DNA of 64,000 bases from Candidatus Dechloromonas phosphoritropha (GCA_016722705.1 JADKGN010000004.1:1798001-1862000), one strand, 5' to 3'; numbered from the stretch's first letter, positions 50,520 through 60,425 are shown. Numbers and translations are program-made. Notes: generated by a model not told the origin, from the letters alone.

Positions 50520-53500
50520 ATGCCCGCCTTCATCGAAACGCAATTTCCCATCGCCCGCCTCTCGGCTGAGTCTTACAAGGAGCGCAAGGCGAACAACGGG
50601 CAGACGCTCACGCGTCTCGGCAAATGGTGGGGCCGCAAGCCGCTGATCTTGGTAAGGGCGTCTATTCTTGGGATGTTGATGCCAGCATCGAGCGATGCAA
50701 GAAGAGACCGCGAGATTTTTCTCAAGATTCTTACCATGGACGATGTCGGGACATTTGAACGATGGAAGCGAAGCGAGCGATTTAGCATAGCGGAACTGGG
50801 GGTGCGCTCGTTACCGGCTGAACGCGAGTATTGGAATGAATTGGATGGACGTTGCGAATTAGCACAGGAAAAGGTCAAAGACGTCCGCAACCAGTCAAAA
50901 GACGTTCCGAAGGGCGACGAAAGGGCAAAGGCCGCCGCAATCGCCGCCATTGACGCCGCCGTGGCTGAAGTGGAAGCCTTGGGTTCGGAGCTTAATGGCT
51001 ACATTGATGAGCTTCAAAAGAAGGTGTTCAATCGGCAGCCCTATGTCGGGCGGATTGCGCGTTGTGATCGACCGGAAAACGTTCAAGGGCCAACTGAATC
51101 ATCATGGGCGGAAATCAACGCGCATCTGGGCACTACCGCAACCAGTTTGCCGGAGTTGATTGAACAACTTGGCCAGCGCAGTTTCGGCCACACGCCCCGC
51201 GTCGGCGACAGCTTCTGCGGCGGCGGCTCGATTCCGTTCGAGGCTGCCCGCATCGGCTGCGATGCATTTGGCTCCGATCTCAACCCCGTCGCCGGGTTGC
51301 TCACCTGGGCCAGCCTCAATCTGCTTGGCGGTGGCAAAAACGTGCAGGAAGAAGTGATGCGGGTACAGGCCGGAGCCTTGCAAGCGACCGACCGCCAGGT
51401 CACCGAGTGGGGCATCGAACACAACGAGCGCGGCGAACGCGCTGATGCCTACCTCTACTGCGTGGAGGTCAAGCCAGAAGGTTGCGAATACTTCATCCCA
51501 CTCGCACCCAGTTGGCTGGTAGGCGAAAAAGTCAATGCTGTCATCAAATGGCAGCGTCGTCCAAATGCCGAGCAACTCCAACCTGAAATCGAAATTGTTT
51601 CAGACGATGAGCTTGGTGCCTGGAAAGGTGACTCGAAACGAAAAATTCTTGCCAAGAATGCGTCAGTGGATGACAGCAGAGTACTCGATCCCTTCGATCC
51701 GACTCGCACATGGGCGGTTGAAGCTTTACGCGGACCCGATGGCTTGCGTCATTGGAGCAATGAGGATGTCGTGCCCCGAACGGGCGACGTATTTCAAGAG
51801 CGGCTTTACTGCATTCGCTGGGTAAAGACTGTAATCGGAAGGAATGGCAAGCCCAAGGAAATTCGTCGCTACGCCGCGCCCGATGCCGCCGATCTCGCCC
51901 GCGAAGCCAATGTGCTCGCCCTGCTGCGCGAGCGCTTCACCGAGTGGCAACGCGAGGGCTTTATTCCGTCGAAGGCGATGCCTGAAAATGGCGACAAGAC
52001 CGACGAGCCGATTCGCACGCGCGGCTGGACCCACTGGCATCATTTGTTTACGCCGAGGCAGTTGTTGATTATTGGGCTTCTGGCGGAGAAGTCAGTCAGC
52101 CTGTCAAGCGATAAACATTGCATGGTGGCTAATCTGCTAGGCATCGGCCGCCTGTCTAACTGGAGCTCCAGACTTTGTCGTTGGCACACTGGCCTTGCGC
52201 ACGATAAGGGTGAAGATGTTTTCAGCAATCAAGCGCTAAATACGCTATTCAATTACTGCTGTCGTCCTCTTGGGCCTTTGCGCGTCTCATGGCGGATTAT
52301 GGAGAAGCATTCTCCGCTCCTCGTTGGAAAGTACTCCAGCAACGTTTCAGATGCCCGAGACCTCAGCGAAGACTGTGACCTCTGGATCACCGACCCGCCC
52401 TACGCCGATGCGGTGAACTACCACGAACTCGGCGATTTCTTCCTCGCGTGGTATGACAAGCAACTTGGCAAGGCATTCCCCGAGTGGACGCCCGACGCCC
52501 GTGCCGAATTGGCCGTGCGCGGTGACGGCGAAGACTTCCGTCGCTCCATGGTTGAGATTTACCAGAACCTCACCCGGCACATGCCAGACAATGGCGTGCA
52601 GATGGTCATGTTCACCCATCAAGACCCGGCGGTCTGGGCCGACCTCGGCATGATCCTCTGGGCGGCGGGACTCAAGGCCACCGCCGCCTGGACCATCAGT
52701 ACCGAGACCGAAGCAGCAGGCATCAAGAAAGGCAACTACGTGCAAGGTACCGTCTGTCTCGTCCTGCGCAAGCGCATCGGCAACGATCCCGGCTTTCTCG
52801 ACGAGGTCTATCCGCTGGTGGAAGACGAAGTGAAACGCCAGATCGCCTCGATGCAGGCGCTGGACGAGGACGGCGAACCCAACTTCAACGACGCCGATTA
52901 CCAGCTCGCCGCTTACGCTGCCGCGCTCAAGGTGCTGACCCAATACGGCAACCTCGACGGCCGCGATGTGGAGCACGAAGTATTTGCCGTGCGTGACAAA
53001 AATCAGAAGAGTGATTTCCAGGTCGTCATCGAACGCGCATTGGGCATCGCCTGCAACACCCTCATCCCTCGTGGTCTCGACAACTCATGGCGCGAGCTAT
53101 TGCTGGTCGAACGCTACTACTTACGGGCGCTGGACATCGAAAGCAGGGGCGAGCGCCGTCAAGGCATGTATGAGGAACTGGCGCGCGGCTTCGGCGTCAC
53201 TAGCATCAAGCCGCTGCTCAAGAGCGATAAAGCCAACGGCGCCCGCATGCATACCCCGAGCGGTTTTGCTGCCGCCGGACTCGCACCCATCGGTGAAGCC
53301 ACCAGAGACAACCTGCCTGCTGGACGTGGCCGTGCCTCTTCGTCTGCGCCGCACCCCTTTGCAGCATCCTCCCTGCGTCATCTGCTGTTCGCCATCCGCG
53401 AAACCGCCGTCGCCGACAACAGCCCCGAACCGGGTCGCCAATACCTGCGCGACACCTTCGGCCAGGGCTATTGGGGCAAGCGCGAGGGCTTCGTTTTCCT

Positions 53501-53609
53501 GCTCGAATGGCTCGCCGCACTGGGCAACGCCGAAGGCATGAACGAGTGGATCACCGATTCCGAAGCCGCCCGCATTCTGGCCGGACGCTTGCGGAACGAT
53601 CACGCCTGA
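50520..53609 (+). CDS. DUF1156 adenine/cytosine methyltransferase-like protein, defence-associated
   Basis: A 1029-residue protein. The N-terminal DUF1156 domain begins FPIARLSAESYKERKANNGQ, followed by LTRLGKWWGRKPLILVRA. A SAM-binding-like FCGGGSIPFEAARIGCDAFG lies at about 230-250, and the methylase catalytic motif DPPYADAVNYHEL at about 625. The DPPY motif implies an N6-adenine or N4-cytosine DNA methyltransferase; target unknown. In this family the enzyme is thought to mark self DNA. The stop overlaps the helicase start by one base (TGATG). Confidence 0.88.
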   Translation: MPAFIETQFPIARLSAESYKERKANNGQTLTRLGKWWGRKPLILVRASILGMLMPASSDARRDREIFLKILTMDDVGTFERWKRSERFSIAELGVRSLPAEREYWNELDGRCELAQEKVKDVRNQSKDVPKGDERAKAAAIAAIDAAVAEVEALGSELNGYIDELQKKVFNRQPYVGRIARCDRPENVQGPTESSWAEINAHLGTTATSLPELIEQLGQRSFGHTPRVGDSFCGGGSIPFEAARIGCDAFGSDLNPVAGLLTWASLNLLGGGKNVQEEVMRVQAGALQATDRQVTEWGIEHNERGERADAYLYCVEVKPEGCEYFIPLAPSWLVGEKVNAVIKWQRRPNAEQLQPEIEIVSDDELGAWKGDSKRKILAKNASVDDSRVLDPFDPTRTWAVEALRGPDGLRHWSNEDVVPRTGDVFQERLYCIRWVKTVIGRNGKPKEIRRYAAPDAADLAREANVLALLRERFTEWQREGFIPSKAMPENGDKTDEPIRTRGWTHWHHLFTPRQLLIIGLLAEKSVSLSSDKHCMVANLLGIGRLSNWSSRLCRWHTGLAHDKGEDVFSNQALNTLFNYCCRPLGPLRVSWRIMEKHSPLLVGKYSSNVSDARDLSEDCDLWITDPPYADAVNYHELGDFFLAWYDKQLGKAFPEWTPDARAELAVRGDGEDFRRSMVEIYQNLTRHMPDNGVQMVMFTHQDPAVWADLGMILWAAGLKATAAWTISTETEAAGIKKGNYVQGTVCLVLRKRIGNDPGFLDEVYPLVEDEVKRQIASMQALDEDGEPNFNDADYQLAAYAAALKVLTQYGNLDGRDVEHEVFAVRDKNQKSDFQVVIERALGIACNTLIPRGLDNSWRELLLVERYYLRALDIESRGERRQGMYEELARGFGVTSIKPLLKSDKANGARMHTPSGFAAAGLAPIGEATRDNLPAGRGRASSSAPHPFAASSLRHLLFAIRETAVADNSPEPGRQYLRDTFGQGYWGKREGFVFLLEWLAALGNAEGMNEWITDSEAARILAGRLRNDHA

Positions 53610-56404
53610 TGCTGGAGCGCCATTCCAGTCGACGTAATCGCCTCGACCAAACGGTTCTGGCGCAGCGCCTGGATGGTGCCGTGTCCTACGACCGCATTGC
53701 GGGTTATTTCCGGTCGAGCCTGTTTGAAGTAGCGGCGGAAGCGATCTCCAAAGTTGCCGGACCGGTGCGCATCATTTGCAACTCGGACCTCGACCCGCAA
53801 GACCTCATCACCGCCGCCGCCGCCCAGGCCGCGTTGCGCCGAAGCTGGTGCGCTGGTCGCCCGGAGGATGCGCCAGCGCTGGCTCTGCCGCGCTACCGCG
53901 CACTCTTTGAGGCCCTGACCAGCAAGAAAATGGAAGTGCGGGTGCTGCCCGATTCAGCCTTCGGGTTGATTCACGGCAAAGCTGGAGTGGTGCGTCGCGC
54001 CGATGGTTCGGCCACGGCTTTTCTCGGTAGCGTGAATGAAAGCGCCTCAGCATGGAAACTAAATTACGAGTTGCTGTGGGAAGACAGCGACCCGGCAACG
54101 ATTGCTTGGGTGCAGGAAGAATTCGCTGCTTTGTGGAACGACCCGCGCGCAGTGGATCTGGCGTGCTGCCCGTTCATCGTGCAGGACGTGCAGCGAATTA
54201 TTTCGCGCCGGGTGATCGAACCGGCGGACTTGCCGGCTATTACTGATCCGACAGCGGCAGCCGCTGCGGCTGCGGTGGAAACACCGGTCTATCGCCGCGA
54301 ACAGGGTCTTTGGCCGCATCAAAAGTATTTCGCCCGCTTAGCGTTGGAGCGGCATCGGCTGGGTGGCGCGCGGCTGGTCCTGGCCGATCAGGTCGGGCTG
54401 GGCAAGACGGTGCAGTTGGCCATGGCGGCGCTGCTGATGGCGTTGGACGACCCCGACGGCGGACCGATTCTGGTGCTGGCGCCCAAGCCGCTGTTGCAAC
54501 AATGGCAGGATGAATTGATGGAACTGCTGTTGCTGCCCTCGGCGCGCTGGAATGGCAAAGCTTGGGTGGATGAGAACGATCTGGAATATCCGTCGGAGGG
54601 CGCGAAGTCGCTCGGCAAGTGTCCGCGCCGGATCGGACTGGTGTCGCAGGGCTTGGTGGTGCGCGGCTTGAGCGAGGCGGTGAATCAATTGTTGAGCCGC
54701 CGCTATACTTGCGTGATCGTCGATGAAGCGCACCGCGCCCGTCGCCGCAAGGTGCCCAAGGTGGATGCCAATGCCGACGAAATCAACGAAAAAGCCGACC
54801 CCAACAAGCTGATGGCTTTTTTGCGCGAGATCGGCCCGAAAACCAAGAGCATGCTGCTGGCGACGGCAACGCCGGTGCAACTGCACCCGGTCGAGGCGTG
54901 GGACCTGCTACATATTCTGTCCCACGGCAACGAAAGCGTGTTGGGTGGCTGGACGCAAACCAGCCCATGGTTTCGGCCGAGCCATTGTCTGGAGATCGCC
55001 ACCGGCGATGCAGCGGTTCCGACTGCCAACGTGCATGATGGCTGGCAATACGTGCGCGACCCCTTGCCGTCCCGGTTTGAAGACCCAGCTTTCGAGCGCA
55101 TTCGTCGCACGCTCGGTGCCAGTGATACCCGCTGGCAATTCAACCCGGAGAGCCTGAATCAGCTCTCGACGGCGATCCAGCGCGTTCAGCTCAAGAACGG
55201 CCTGTTGCCGCACTATGGCGAAAATTTCAATCCGCTGCTGCGCTGTATTGTGCGCCGTACCCGGGCATATCTGGAAGCGACCATCAATCCAGCCACCGGC
55301 GGGTATTTTCTGCCCAAGGTTACGGTGAAGCTGTTCGGCGAGGACGACCAAGGCGCATTGAATCTGGGCAGCTATCTGCGCGATGCATATCAGGAGGCCG
55401 AGAATTTTTCGCAACTGCTCCAGCAACGGGTAAGGGGCGCCGGGTTTTTCAAAACCTTGCTTCTGCGCCGCCTGGGCAGTTCAATGGAGGCGGGCCGCCG
55501 CACGGTAGCCAAGCTGCTCGGCGAAGAGCCGGACGACACGAGTGACGAGGATGAAGACGACGCCGAGGAAGAAGTGCCGGTCCAGGTCGGGCGGCCACCG
55601 CAGGCCGTCAGCGACTTCAAGAACTTCACCGACGCAGAGCGGACATCGCTCGAGCGTTGCCTCCAACTGCTGCGTGAAGGCGGCAATAACGACCCGAAGT
55701 TGGATGCGTTGATCGGATATCTGCGCGGGACCTACCCCGGTGTCACTCGAAGCTGGCTCGATCTGGGCTGCATTCTATTTTCACAGTATTACGACACCGT
55801 GCGCTGGGTGGGTGATGAACTGGCCAAACGTGCCGAATTCACCGGCATGGATATTGGCCTTTACGCCGGCAGCAACCGCTCCGGCTTATGGCGCAACGGC
55901 AGGTTCCAGCGTTGCGACCGCAATGACCTGAAAGCCCGCGTTCGCTCGGGCGACCTAAAACTTCTGCTGGGAACCGATGCGGCCTCCGAGGGCTTGAACC
56001 TTCAGCGTCTTGGCACCCTCATCAATATCGACTTGCCGTGGAACCCAACTCGCCTGGAACAGCGCAAAGGCCGCATCCAGCGGATTGGGCAGGCACGCAA
56101 TGAAATCTGGATCGCCAATCTGCGCTACCGAGGTTCCGTCGAGGACCGCGTTCATCAGGTACTGGCTGATCGCCTCGAAGCAATACACGACCTCTTCGGT
56201 CAGATCCCCGACACGCTGGAAGATGTGTGGGTGCAGGTGGCAATGAACGACGAACAAGCCGCCAATCAACTCATCGACCGGACCACGGCAACACGCAATC
56301 CATTCGACGCGAAATACAGCAAGGTGGAAGACGCCGACTGGGAAACCTGTTCGTCAGTGCTGAATGGGTTCAGCATGAAGGAGATGTTGTCGCGGGGGTG
56401 GTAA
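53609..56404 (+). CDS. PLD-SNF2 helicase, defence-associated
   Basis: A 931-residue protein. An N-terminal phospholipase D-like nuclease domain carries one HxK motif (LIHGKAGVVRRADGSATAFL near residue 120, then GSVNESASAW). A SNF2 motor follows, with Walker A DQVGLGKTVQ (about 259), DEAH in IVDEAHRARRRK (about 370), and RLEQRKGRIQRIGQARNEIW (motif VI, about 820). A very acidic linker (EEPDDTSDEDEDDAEEE) lies near residue 640. Likely the DNA-translocating and cleaving effector. I use the ATG at 53609, which is coupled to the methyltransferase stop; the frame is open upstream by chance. Confidence 0.88.
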   Translation: MLERHSSRRNRLDQTVLAQRLDGAVSYDRIAGYFRSSLFEVAAEAISKVAGPVRIICNSDLDPQDLITAAAAQAALRRSWCAGRPEDAPALALPRYRALFEALTSKKMEVRVLPDSAFGLIHGKAGVVRRADGSATAFLGSVNESASAWKLNYELLWEDSDPATIAWVQEEFAALWNDPRAVDLACCPFIVQDVQRIISRRVIEPADLPAITDPTAAAAAAAVETPVYRREQGLWPHQKYFARLALERHRLGGARLVLADQVGLGKTVQLAMAALLMALDDPDGGPILVLAPKPLLQQWQDELMELLLLPSARWNGKAWVDENDLEYPSEGAKSLGKCPRRIGLVSQGLVVRGLSEAVNQLLSRRYTCVIVDEAHRARRRKVPKVDANADEINEKADPNKLMAFLREIGPKTKSMLLATATPVQLHPVEAWDLLHILSHGNESVLGGWTQTSPWFRPSHCLEIATGDAAVPTANVHDGWQYVRDPLPSRFEDPAFERIRRTLGASDTRWQFNPESLNQLSTAIQRVQLKNGLLPHYGENFNPLLRCIVRRTRAYLEATINPATGGYFLPKVTVKLFGEDDQGALNLGSYLRDAYQEAENFSQLLQQRVRGAGFFKTLLLRRLGSSMEAGRRTVAKLLGEEPDDTSDEDEDDAEEEVPVQVGRPPQAVSDFKNFTDAERTSLERCLQLLREGGNNDPKLDALIGYLRGTYPGVTRSWLDLGCILFSQYYDTVRWVGDELAKRAEFTGMDIGLYAGSNRSGLWRNGRFQRCDRNDLKARVRSGDLKLLLGTDAASEGLNLQRLGTLINIDLPWNPTRLEQRKGRIQRIGQARNEIWIANLRYRGSVEDRVHQVLADRLEAIHDLFGQIPDTLEDVWVQVAMNDEQAANQLIDRTTATRNPFDAKYSKVEDADWETCSSVLNGFSMKEMLSRGW

Positions 56405-56430
56405 CTGTCGAACTCGGGAGTACAAGTCAC

Positions 56431-56735
56431 TGACTAGGCAGCAGCGTCGCTGGCTCAAGCGACGACAGGCGGTGGAACCGGCGATTGGCCACCTCAAGTC
56501 AGACCACAGGATGGATCGCTGCTGGCTCCAGGGGCAATTGGGCGATGCCTTGCATGCAGTCCTGTGTGCCGCCGGTTACAACTTGCGCTGGTTGCTGTGG
56601 GACATGCTCCGTTTGGGCCTGAAGGCTGCTTTTTTGCGCCCACCTTTATTGGCGCTGATGCTGCTCATCAACGACGAGCATTCACGATTCAATTCGAGCA
56701 ATCAGAATTTCCGCTTGAACGGGGTGCTCAGCTGA
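56431..56735 (+). pseudogene. IS5-family transposase C-terminal remnant
   Basis: The frame reads LTRQQRRWLKRRQAVEPAIG, HLKSDHRMDRCWLQGQLGD and LHAVLCAAGYNLRWLL, the C-terminal E-containing region of IS5-type transposases. The N-terminal two thirds are gone. It lies immediately downstream of the helicase gene, marking the right edge of the defence cassette. Confidence 0.8.
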
Positions 56736-56780
56736 ATTTTGCAGGACCGACTAAGGAACGCTATAAGGTTGCGTTGCAAT

Positions 56781-57275
56781 TTACGGAACGCACTGCGCAA
56801 TGATTTTTCTCTTTTTTAGGACCTTCGGGATCGGGCCGCCTGAAGAACTAATTAATTTAAGACGAGTTTTTGAGCAACTGTTCTTGAGCGCAGGATCGTA
56901 AAAGTCAATGTCTTCAGTATAGAAATTACATGCATTTCCGATTACACTAACGTTAGCAAGACCAAGTCGCACGTAAACAATGTCGCGACCAGTAGGGAAT
57001 CCGTGACTTTTCAGAGATTTCTCTAGCGCCCGGTCCTTGATTGGATTGGCATACTGAATATTCCCGCGTTGAAGGTTATCGGATAGCCAAGCATCAAACC
57101 ATTCATAGTCTACAACTTGCCTCCATTCTGCTTCGACGATTCCATCGAGATCATGGAAAATGGGGAATTGTGATGTTGCGCTTGATATGAGCGCCTGTGG
57201 GCATCCGCATAGAGAGTGTCGCCTTCCTAACACTGCTTCGTAGTACCCCTTGAAAACATTAGCATCCACAATCAT
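56781..57275 (-). CDS. PIN-like putative nuclease, partner of the AAA ATPase
   Basis: The 164-residue protein begins MIVDANVFKGYYEAV, a PIN-type start with Asp at residue 4, and ends its core with VIGNACNFYTEDIDFYDPAL, which resembles the last acidic PIN motif. The middle acidic residues are less clear. The gene is AT-richer than its surroundings. Its ATG overlaps the ATPase stop by 4 nt (ATGA at 57272-57275). A toxin-like or effector RNase role is inferred. Confidence 0.6.
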   Translation of the reverse strand: MIVDANVFKGYYEAVLGRRHSLCGCPQALISSATSQFPIFHDLDGIVEAEWRQVVDYEWFDAWLSDNLQRGNIQYANPIKDRALEKSLKSHGFPTGRDIVYVRLGLANVSVIGNACNFYTEDIDFYDPALKNSCSKTRLKLISSSGGPIPKVLKKRKIIAQCVP

Positions 57276-58681
57276 TTTTCCGAGCCCCGAGTTACGTCTG
57301 ATTGTTTTATTTTCTCTTTATGTTTTCCGAAAGCGTCAGGCCTTTCAGGTTCGAAGCCATTTTGATTGGCTCGCGCGATAGCGAGTTCTTTGGCTTCGGC
57401 AAGTCTTTCGGGGAAAAATCCTCCCGGCCATTCAGCTGTGAATATTCCTTGAGCATTGAGTTCGAGTGGAATTAATTCTTTTCCAGAGCTCGTTGGATGA
57501 ACGTAATAGATGCGCACGTCTTTCGGCTGAAGGTTTCCTTGTGCGATATGGCGCTGTAGGCGAACAATCATATGTTCGCTGTGGGTTTCGATAACTGACT
57601 GAACGCCGCGCTTGAATTGGTCTAAGAAGAAATCCCCTAGTTCAGCCTGGGCTTTGGGATGAAGATGGATTTCCGGTTCCTCAACGATAAAAGTGTCTCC
57701 ACCTTCTGCATTTAACCCGGCAACCAATACAGGAATTACTTGGCTGTTGCCATAACCGACATCAGCAAAATTTGCGTACTCTTTTGTTATTGGGTGCTGG
57801 ATATGAACCTCAAAATAACGATCAGACAAGTGGACGATCTTAATGTCTGACGCAATCCCAGCGATTTGCAGCCAATTCACTACGTTTTGTCTAATTCCTC
57901 GAGACTTTCTGCCTCGTCGCATGGAGTCCATAGCCAGCATTGTTATGGCGTGTTCACCATTGGCGCCAACCTTGAGACGTCGCTCTCCAGAGAAGAGATA
58001 GGTTCTTGAGGGCGGGATCCTCATTGCACCAACGTATTCAATGGACTGCAAGCTACGGACTGCATAAACTGAATTACGGCTAGCTCTGCGAACTTTCTCG
58101 GCAATCAACTTTGACAGTTCGTTCCCTTTTTCTTGAAAGTTTGCGAAGCCCGCTCGAGGTAGGAAGTTTCGGACTTCGAGAGCTCTTAGAGTTAACTCTG
58201 AACGGAGTGTGGGTGAAATCTCGCTCCTCCCAACGCGACGTAATTGAAAACGCTCAGAATCCTCATTGAATTCGGCGATTAGCAGTGGTTCGTTATTTGC
58301 AAAGCACTCCAACTTTTTTAAGATTATCTCTTTAAGTGAAGACCTATATTTGTAGTGAAGATCGTATGTGATAAGCTCATCGGTTGGAATCAATCGCATA
58401 TGACGGTCATCGATTCGTAATGAGAATTTTATTTCTAGGTGCTTCCTGGTTATCCCGCCATGTATTAGATCTTTATATGTACCAAAATCACCTTTGGCAC
58501 CATTTAACAAAAGTCGTACGTTAGGATCGTTACTTTCTAGAGTTTGACTGAGCAGTCTAATAATTGATAGTGCTGATGATTTTCCTGAGTTATTAGGGCC
58601 AACAAATAATGTAATTGGCGCTAATGAGATATCAAAGTGCTGGAAACTACGGTAATTTGTCGCGCTGATTCTCTCTAGCAT
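57272..58681 (-). CDS. AAA ATPase of the OLD/DUF3696 type
   Basis: The 469-residue protein has an SMC/OLD-like Walker A (ITLFVGPNNSGKSSALSIIR near residues 23-42), a Walker B region GGDTFIVEEPEIHLHPKAQA followed by ELGDFFLDQF, and a SVIETHSEHMIVRLQRHIAQ switch, the layout of DUF3696 ATPases. No TOPRIM domain is present, unlike OLD. Such ATPases serve as sensors in phage defence with varied partners; here the partner is the coupled PIN-like protein. Base composition is clearly more AT-rich than core genes. Confidence 0.82.
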   Translation of the reverse strand: MLERISATNYRSFQHFDISLAPITLFVGPNNSGKSSALSIIRLLSQTLESNDPNVRLLLNGAKGDFGTYKDLIHGGITRKHLEIKFSLRIDDRHMRLIPTDELITYDLHYKYRSSLKEIILKKLECFANNEPLLIAEFNEDSERFQLRRVGRSEISPTLRSELTLRALEVRNFLPRAGFANFQEKGNELSKLIAEKVRRASRNSVYAVRSLQSIEYVGAMRIPPSRTYLFSGERRLKVGANGEHAITMLAMDSMRRGRKSRGIRQNVVNWLQIAGIASDIKIVHLSDRYFEVHIQHPITKEYANFADVGYGNSQVIPVLVAGLNAEGGDTFIVEEPEIHLHPKAQAELGDFFLDQFKRGVQSVIETHSEHMIVRLQRHIAQGNLQPKDVRIYYVHPTSSGKELIPLELNAQGIFTAEWPGGFFPERLAEAKELAIARANQNGFEPERPDAFGKHKEKIKQSDVTRGSEK

Positions 58682-58821
58682 AGTTGTGGTTGTCCTCGAC
58701 AGGTGCGAATGTGATTGTTGTCTGATTTCGAAAGTATAGTAGCTGTTTTTAAGTATGGTGTAGGTCTAGATGCTCGCCGTACAGTTCGTGACTGAACTGC
58801 AAGGAATGGCCGGTAACTGAC

Positions 58822-60239
58822 TGGGAGTTGAACTCAATCCTCTCAACTTAGCACGAGGTCATACGGCAGGTTTATAAGCATGGGACAAGTGAGTTTTCCG
58901 CTGATTTGGGCGAGGTCGGCATCGATCAGGGATGAATTTCTGGAGGTTTTTGACGATTTCCGAGAAGATTTCCCTGGTGACCCTGGTGGTGATTTTCTGC
59001 ACCCCTGCCAAGACTCGAGGCAAGATACGACGTACGGTATTGAAGGCCAGCGTCCGATTCACTCGCCATTGCGAATCGCCGGGCAGCCGCTCCTCGGCAG
59101 CCAAATAGGAGGCCAAGGCATTGAGATTGTCACCCACCATCTTGGCACCGACATCCTGGCAGGCGGCCAGCCAAGTCAGCCCGGACGTGTGCTCCAGATT
59201 GAGCCGGTGCTTGATGCGCTTGAACGCCTCTTCGATACGCCAACGACTGTGATAAAGCGCCGAAAAGTCTGTGGCCGGATACCGCGAGGTATCAAGCAAA
59301 GACGTCATCAACACCCGTACCTGACCAGTCGGCGTCACCTGACGAATCAGACGAACCGTAGAAGGCTGCCGCGGACACTCATAGTCGATGGCATCCTGAC
59401 GGTGGGGTGGCGGCAATGTCACCTGCGCCTCATCGAGTTCGGATCGCATGAACTGGGTGATGGCGGAAAAAGAAGCGGACGAATCACAGCGCATGCAAAA
59501 GGGGATACCCCGATGCAGCAGCGCAGCGACCAGCCAGGCCCCCGGATATCCCCGATCAAGCACCAGCATGTCCTGGGCGCCGAGCCGGTCAAGCCGCTCA
59601 AACAACATCTGACGTTCGCCGACCAGCGAACTGTGCAAAATCAGCGAGTCGAACAACTCGATCCCTGGTCGAAACAAACCGAAGATCACCGCCTCCCGAA
59701 TATGGCGTCGCCCTTCTGGGTCAAGCAAGGTCAGGCGAACCTTCGATGCATCCGCCGCCAAGACCCGCAAGCCTTGCCAGTCCGGCTGCTGAGGAATGAC
59801 CTCATCGACCAGACGCAACAGTTCCGCATTGAGCGGATCGAAGGGATTGGCGACCAGATGGCGACGCGCCTTCGAGAAGGCACTGGCCGTGATCACCCGA
59901 CACAGACGGGTTCTTCCGGCAAGCAGGGCAAAGAAGGAATCGAGCTCAGCCTGAACTGCGCCGCGAATACCGGTGAGCAGGAATGCGATCAGATTCGTGA
60001 ATGGCAACTCACGGTTTCGGGTGAAAAACCGAGGCTCGCGTCGGACGGCGGCAAGGAAATCAGCACCGTGAATGTAGTCCGTCAGCCGAGAAACGATATT
60101 GGCATATTTAGGCCGTCATATAAAGCCTATTTATATCAATTAGTTACAGGTTATATTGTATCCTACCACAGCCAGATTGCGAAGTTACCCGAACTGGATG
60201 ACAAATCGCTAAGTCAAGAGGATTGGAGTTGAACTCCCA
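58822..60239 (-). mobile_element. IS4-family insertion sequence (second, different copy)
   Basis: Imperfect inverted repeats frame one transposase: left TGGGAGTTGAACTC and on (58822) and right, reverse complemented, TGGGAGTTCAACTCC and on (60239), followed in both by AATCCTCT and ACTTAGC. I see no clear target duplication. Confidence 0.7.
58859..60007 (-). CDS. IS4-family transposase, possible alternative start
   Basis: A DDE transposase of 382 residues from a TTG at 60007. Motifs are VLAADASKVRLTLLDPEGRR (first D), DMLVLDRGYPGAWLVAALLH (second D) and LYHSRWRIEEAFKRIKHRLN (Y-R-E-K). In-frame sequence upstream (NIVSRLTDYIHGADFLAAVR) is clearly N-terminal transposase sequence, but a TGA lies upstream of it and no ATG is in frame, so either a rare start codon is used or the 5' end is damaged. 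Confidence 0.82.
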   Translation of the reverse strand: MPFTNLIAFLLTGIRGAVQAELDSFFALLAGRTRLCRVITASAFSKARRHLVANPFDPLNAELLRLVDEVIPQQPDWQGLRVLAADASKVRLTLLDPEGRRHIREAVIFGLFRPGIELFDSLILHSSLVGERQMLFERLDRLGAQDMLVLDRGYPGAWLVAALLHRGIPFCMRCDSSASFSAITQFMRSELDEAQVTLPPPHRQDAIDYECPRQPSTVRLIRQVTPTGQVRVLMTSLLDTSRYPATDFSALYHSRWRIEEAFKRIKHRLNLEHTSGLTWLAACQDVGAKMVGDNLNALASYLAAEERLPGDSQWRVNRTLAFNTVRRILPRVLAGVQKITTRVTREIFSEIVKNLQKFIPDRCRPRPNQRKTHLSHAYKPAV

Positions 60240-60425
60240 AGCATTCGAGATATGTAATCGCTCAAGCCGAGTTAAATGTGTAAGCTGTCCGGCAGGTTTC
60301 TGAATGAATCGGCCTCTCAAATGACCGGTTTTGGGCAATGACGAACGGCAAAAAATGGCCGGATGCTGACTCGCGACGGATGAAACGACACTCCTCGGCT
60401 CGATACCGAATTTTGCGAAACAGAT

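Noticed and set aside
56486..56500. 13-bp match (GCGATTGGCCACC) to the 3' end of tRNA-Phe, a possible att site for the island
   Set aside because: It falls inside the conserved EPAIGHLKS codons of the IS5 transposase remnant, so the match is explained by that coding sequence and is probably chance.
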